DNA from: DASYAN01 sp036501345
GTDB lineage: Bacteria > Chloroflexota > Ktedonobacteria > Ktedonobacterales > Ktedonobacteraceae
Reading direction: 5' to 3'
DNA: 9,029 nt
Assembly (NCBI GenBank): GCA_036501345.1
Contig: DASYAN010000319.1
Span: forward strand, 1 to 9,029
The notes under the pieces are model-generated. The model searched no databases and had not been told where the DNA came from. It was given only the letters and a program-made list of their open reading frames with translations. Numbering within the stretch: the first letter of the stretch is position 1; every line of letters begins with the position of its first letter. This document shows, one piece after another, positions 5,815-9,029 of this stretch. The translations under genes were made by a program, and so were the position numbers.

Positions 5815-7158
5815 CTAGGATTTGCTAGTACTCGTTGGGGTGGCTGTTACACTAGCTGGACTGACCGATGTAAGGTATTTCCAGCCATCACCAACTCCAA
5901 CCTTGCCAAGTGTATAAATTGAGATAGACTTATTGGTAGTATCACCATTGGCATCAAAGCTTTGATGGCCAGTCACTCCATCATAATCCGTCTGCTTGAG
6001 AGCATCAATAACAGCTAGACGGAAGATCTTCGCCTGTGCCGCACCAGCATTCGAATTCGCAGGAGGATTTGCCTGCTTGTCAATAGCCGCTTTAACTGCT
6101 TTTATGAGAATCCATGCATCATCGTAGCCACCACCACTATATGCCCCTGGATTTCCATATTTTTTCTGGTACCCATCAAGAAAGGCCTTAGCTGTACTAA
6201 CCTGACTGGCATCGGCACCGGGCACGGAACCATAGACAGGTCCACCGGCTAAAGGAATAACAGATTTAGCAAAATCACTGGTCTTTGAGCCGTCACCCAA
6301 CATGAAGGGCGTATTCTCCAAGCCTGCCGTCTTCTTCATCTGCTCACGAATGGTTGTACCACCAGTCGAGTCATTACCTCCAAAGAAGATAAGATCTGGC
6401 TTCTTAGCTGCAACGGTAGTTAGCACGTTACTATAGTCACTTTGGACTTTGACACTTTGATGATCGAGGATAGTACCCCCATCAAGCTGAAAGAAGTGAA
6501 TAAAGTTTGTGGCCAGACCTGATCCATAGGTTTCAGTATCATCAATCACATAGGCATTGCGATACTTCAATGTCTTGTACGCATAATCTGCTAAAGCGCC
6601 TCCTTGATATTGATCGAGCGTAGCAGTGCGGAAATACGTTACACTGCCAGTTGGACGCAGTTTCTGAACTAATTCATTGCTACCAGAACACTCATAGCTG
6701 GGAGTATCCTGTGTGAGACAGTCATTGGTATTAGCAGGACTGATCATAGCAATGGGAGCCTGATTTGCAGTAGACATAACTGCCTGAGCAATGCTACTAT
6801 TCAGTGGACCAACAACACCAGCTACGGCTGCATCACCAATGAGACTTTCGTAATTTTTGAGTGCAACAGCTGAATCATGAGCCCCACTCGGTCCTACATC
6901 GTCCATATGTTCAAGAACAAACTTGTAACCAGGCAAGAAGTTCTGGCTATTCGCCTCATCAACAGCATACTGTATTCCGTTCTGGGCAGGCAGACCATTG
7001 CTTTCGTCACTGCCACTTACAGGAAAATCAGAGCCAATCTTGATTGTCTTTGTTGCTTGAGTAGAAGTTGTTGTCCCTGCACCACAGGCTACCAGCAGAG
7101 ACAAGAGTAAAGGAACGCCCAATGTCAGGGCAAAGACACGAGACCATTGTTTTTGCAT
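5815..7158 (-). CDS. livK: Branched-chain amino acid type ABC transporter substrate-binding lipoprotein
   Basis: The extracytoplasmic ligand-capturing component of the Liv system; it hands substrate to LivH-LivM. Length is 447 residues. The N-terminus has a basic start, a hydrophobic core (residues 8-24) and the lipobox LVAC with Cys25 as the lipidation site, which fits a membrane-tethered binding protein. The mature protein has the type I periplasmic-binding fold of the ANF/Peripla_BP_6 family: the opening strand KTIKIGSDFPVSGSD (37-51), NGIQYAVDEAN (60-70), a ligand-cleft segment around VVGPLNSSIAQAVMSTAN (115-132) and the second-lobe strand PDLIFFGGND (254-263). Cys147 and Cys157 may form a disulfide. 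The tail after residue 430 is Ser/Thr/Pro-rich and probably flexible. This family also binds other amino acids, amides and urea; the ligand cannot be read from sequence. First gene of the transporter block, separated from livH by about 255 bases. Confidence 0.93.
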   Translation of the reverse strand: MQKQWSRVFALTLGVPLLLSLLVACGAGTTTSTQATKTIKIGSDFPVSGSDESNGLPAQNGIQYAVDEANSQNFLPGYKFVLEHMDDVGPSGAHDSAVALKNYESLIGDAAVAGVVGPLNSSIAQAVMSTANQAPIAMISPANTNDCLTQDTPSYECSGSNELVQKLRPTGSVTYFRTATLDQYQGGALADYAYKTLKYRNAYVIDDTETYGSGLATNFIHFFQLDGGTILDHQSVKVQSDYSNVLTTVAAKKPDLIFFGGNDSTGGTTIREQMKKTAGLENTPFMLGDGSKTSDFAKSVIPLAGGPVYGSVPGADASQVSTAKAFLDGYQKKYGNPGAYSGGGYDDAWILIKAVKAAIDKQANPPANSNAGAAQAKIFRLAVIDALKQTDYDGVTGHQSFDANGDTTNKSISIYTLGKVGVGDGWKYLTSVSPASVTATPTSTSKS

Positions 7159-7170
7159 AATGTCGTTTAA

Positions 7171-7177
7171 TCTCCTT
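7171..7177 (-). promoter_or_regulatory. livK ribosome binding site
   Basis: AAGGAGA on the minus strand lies 12 bases before the ATG at 7158. The match to the Shine-Dalgarno consensus is good and the spacing slightly long. It supports 7158 as the start, directly ahead of a lipoprotein signal peptide. Confidence 0.6.
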
Positions 7178-7361
7178 CAACGCACTAAAAAATCTGATAA
7201 AAGCTTGGAAGAGGAGGTCACAGCTACGGGAACTTCTCTATCAAAAGACATTCCCGCTTATTAATACATACGTTACAAAACATTTAAGTCTCACAAAATA
7301 AACCTAGGCATAGGCAAAATGAACTACCCCCGCAGCAAGCTAACGGTGTATCTACCAAGCA

Positions 7362-7382
7362 GAGACATCCCACAACTGTCTC
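7362..7382 (-). other. Hairpin downstream of the hydrolase gene
   Basis: A perfect 6-base stem GAGACA/TGTCTC (7362-7367 and 7377-7382) with a 9-base loop lies 13 bases beyond the hydrolase stop codon. No run of T follows it on the minus strand, so it is not a classical intrinsic terminator. It may protect an mRNA end, assist factor-dependent termination, or be chance. Confidence 0.3.
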
Positions 7383-7395
7383 CCACTAGGCCCAG

Positions 7396-8418
7396 CTAAG
7401 ACAAATAGGTATCGAAGAATGCATCGACCCTGGCAATATATCCGGCGGTGTCAACATCAAACGACTGCGCGTGTTCAGCAGTTGGTACAATCCAATATTG
7501 TTTGGGGTTGCCTGCTGTCTGGAAGAGTTCTTGCATACCAGAAAGAGGCGTTATAGTATCTACATCACCATTTATAAAAAAAACAGCGGGATGTCCGGGG
7601 AAATTTCCTACAACATCAATCGGACGAGCCTCCGTAATATCAACTCCATAGACCCGCTCAACCAGTTGCCTATCTGCATCACGTGCAGCATCGTCAGGAA
7701 CATCACCAGGTACACGTGTGGCATCCACTGGACAACTTTCCAAAACTAGCGCCGAGATATCTTCGGTTTTTGAAGCTGCGAGTGCCGCTGCTGTTGCCCC
7801 CATCGAAAGGCCGAGGACTCCTATTTTACTATGCGAGGTGTCGGGAAGTGTGTGTAAATAATCAATAGCCGCCAGAATATCCTCAGATTCGACTATCCCA
7901 AGCGTCGACATTATCCCCTGACTACGGCCATAGCTCTGAAAGTCGAATAATAATACGTTATAGCCATGATTATAGAGAAAAGCAGATCGTTGGATCATTG
8001 AGACACGATTGCCTGGTGTGCCATGTGCCAGAATAATCACTGGGGCTAGAGGCGTATGAATCGCAAGCCAGCCAGAGAGTAAATTGTGACGCTTGTTGTA
8101 AAAGGAAACATCTACAACAGGCAATTCATTGACATCCTTCGCATCAGGGATTGATTCACCTCTTCCCGGGTGGAGACCTTGCGTCAACTCCTGCAGATTA
8201 CTATCATCGGGTAATGTACTCTGATCAGGACTAACCAGAGGAGAGTGAGTGCTTCTATTCACAGCCTTCAATAATGTATGAGAAAGACTATCTTTCGTCT
8301 GGCTTATTATCCCATTCCCAGTGACAGTGCCTGTAGCATAGCATAACCAGCTACTAGTAATTACCAAAGCTAGACCTAAAACAGATACAAGCTTTTTAAT
8401 GAAGGGTAATAAATGCAT
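7396..8418 (-). CDS. Alpha/beta hydrolase with N-terminal signal or membrane anchor
   Basis: A 340-residue serine hydrolase of the alpha/beta fold, substrate unknown. Residues 10-30 are hydrophobic after KK (8-9), suggesting a signal peptide or single membrane anchor. Residues 31-95 look like a low-complexity linker, so the catalytic domain probably acts outside the membrane. Visible catalytic elements are the HGTPG oxyanion-type motif (132-136), the nucleophile elbow GLSMG with Ser205, Asp287 in NGDVDTITP (Asp285 is the alternative) and His316 in EHAQSF. The order and spacing fit a complete Ser-Asp-His triad. The ATG at 8418 is preceded by GGAG eight bases away, downstream of the coaE stop. 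The fold resembles the dienelactone hydrolase/BAAT/prolyl-oligopeptidase-like peptidase groups; esterase, lipase or peptidase activity cannot be told apart. No lipobox cysteine stands out, although Cys26 lies late in the hydrophobic stretch. Confidence 0.85.
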   Translation of the reverse strand: MHLLPFIKKLVSVLGLALVITSSWLCYATGTVTGNGIISQTKDSLSHTLLKAVNRSTHSPLVSPDQSTLPDDSNLQELTQGLHPGRGESIPDAKDVNELPVVDVSFYNKRHNLLSGWLAIHTPLAPVIILAHGTPGNRVSMIQRSAFLYNHGYNVLLFDFQSYGRSQGIMSTLGIVESEDILAAIDYLHTLPDTSHSKIGVLGLSMGATAAALAASKTEDISALVLESCPVDATRVPGDVPDDAARDADRQLVERVYGVDITEARPIDVVGNFPGHPAVFFINGDVDTITPLSGMQELFQTAGNPKQYWIVPTAEHAQSFDVDTAGYIARVDAFFDTYLS

Positions 8419-8442
8419 GTGTACTGCTCCACAAACTATGCT

Positions 8443-9029
8443 CTACCCGAGAAATTTTTGGCAAAATCGGTTAAATGCAGCGGCTACCTGATAACGTGTT
8501 TCAGCAAGTGAACCGCTATTATCAATAACTTCATCTACAAGCACTAATCTGCTAGCGATATCTGGTTGAGCTCCTACACGAGCTTTCGCTTCATCCACAC
8601 TAAGCTGATTACGCGCCATCAAACGCACAATCTCTTGTTCCTCAGAACAAACCACTAGCCACTTACTCTGGCATAGTGCACCAGAACCTCCTTCTAGGAG
8701 CTTGACTGCGTCAATAATGGCTATACCTGAGGCACTCACTCGCTTTAGTTCATCTAGCAGGGCTTCTTTCACAGCCGGATGCGCAATACGCTCTAGTGCT
8801 GCTAACGCATTGGCGTTCTGAAAGACAATCGCGCCTAAAGCTTTGCGATCAACACTCCCATCAGAGGCGAGGACTTCCGTACCAAAAGCTTTGGCTACTT
8901 GCTGTGCAATTGGCAGCCCTTTTTGGTAAAGTTGATGCACAATAATATCTGCATCGATATAGTGCTCGGCACCCAACTCAAGCAGCATTCGTCCAACTGA
9001 GGTTTTCCCACAGGCAATATTGCCAGTTA
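8443..9029 (-). CDS. coaE: Dephospho-CoA kinase (CoaE), 5' end cut by the window edge
   Basis: CoaE phosphorylates the 3'-hydroxyl of dephospho-CoA with ATP, the last step of coenzyme A synthesis, in the cytosol. The reading frame stays open to the window edge, so the first ATG seen (8988) is internal. Thirteen codons upstream of it encode TGNIACGKTSVGR, which contains the P-loop GNIACGKT; only about 6-8 N-terminal residues should be missing from a family of about 200 residues. Further on lie the substrate-site motif DADIIVH (visible residues 25-31), LERIAHP (78-84), an arginine-rich lid segment (RLMARNQLSVDEAKAR) and the late conserved IDNSGS. The usual DxPLLFE stretch is replaced by IDAVKLLEGG, a variant I associate with Chloroflexota-type CoaE. 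The stop lies 24 bases before the hydrolase start, so the two are probably cotranscribed. The family call is secure. Confidence 0.93.
   Translation of the reverse strand, partial: TGNIACGKTSVGRMLLELGAEHYIDADIIVHQLYQKGLPIAQQVAKAFGTEVLASDGSVDRKALGAIVFQNANALAALERIAHPAVKEALLDELKRVSASGIAIIDAVKLLEGGSGALCQSKWLVVCSEEQEIVRLMARNQLSVDEAKARVGAQPDIASRLVLVDEVIDNSGSLAETRYQVAAAFNRFCQKFLG

Larger units (their letters stand above)
7159..7395 (-). promoter_or_regulatory. Leader region upstream of livK, likely site of the liv promoter
   Basis: This 237-base gap separates the hydrolase stop from the livK start and is the largest gene-free stretch upstream of the transporter genes, so the liv promoter is most likely here (inference). 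The middle (about 7245-7315) is AT-rich. The best -10-like match on the minus strand is TATTAA at 7261-7266, with only poor -35 candidates about 15-17 bases upstream, so no promoter can be placed firmly. A short inverted repeat GGGAA/TTCCC (about 7228-7255) follows it. The minus strand also carries ACCTCCTCT at 7210-7218, complementary in part to Shine-Dalgarno sequences, about 30 bases before the livK ribosome site. No operator of a known family was recognised. Confidence 0.3.

Noticed and set aside
7471..7749. Plus-strand frames antisense to the hydrolase
   Set aside because: They lie entirely within the catalytic domain coding sequence and have no recognisable features.
1..9029. CRISPR array, tRNA, rRNA or intact transposase gene
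   Set aside because: No regularly spaced repeats, no cloverleaf or rRNA-like segments and no transposase motifs were seen on either strand.

Overview
The window is one block of minus-strand genes from a bacterium, about 47% G+C by eye. Read in transcription order (right to left) it holds the 3' part of coaE (dephospho-CoA kinase), an exported or membrane-anchored alpha/beta hydrolase, and then a complete branched-chain amino acid type (HAAT/LIV) ABC uptake cluster: livK (lipoprotein binding protein), livH (permease), an unrecognised 196-residue protein, livM (permease with an unusually long N-terminus), livG and livF (ATPases). No convincing plus-strand gene was found. The organism is probably a member of the Chloroflexota, perhaps a Ktedonobacteria-like lineage. 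That is a guess from the style of CoaE (a GNIACGKT P-loop and a variant mid-region) and of the Liv proteins, not a firm assignment.

Layout: 9029-8443 coaE, cut by the window edge in its P-loop; 8418-7396 hydrolase, 24 bases behind coaE and probably cotranscribed; 7395-7159 a leader that should carry the liv promoter; 7158-5815 livK; 5814-5560 a structured intergenic segment with inverted repeats and an IS200/IS605-end-like stretch; 5559-4618 livH; 4573-3983 unknown gene; 3942-1909 livM; 1884-1033 livG; 946-239 livF; 238-1 non-coding with two adjacent hairpins.

The Liv proteins form one machine. LivK is lipid-anchored outside the membrane and captures the ligand (leucine/isoleucine/valine, another amino acid, an amide or urea; the sequence does not decide which). 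LivH and LivM form the channel, and LivG and LivF hydrolyse ATP. The two most unusual things are the unrecognised gene placed between the two permease genes and the roughly 290-residue multi-spanning extension on LivM. The livK-livH gap is the most structured non-coding segment; it may be a degraded insertion-sequence end, a device that lowers expression of livH relative to livK, or both.
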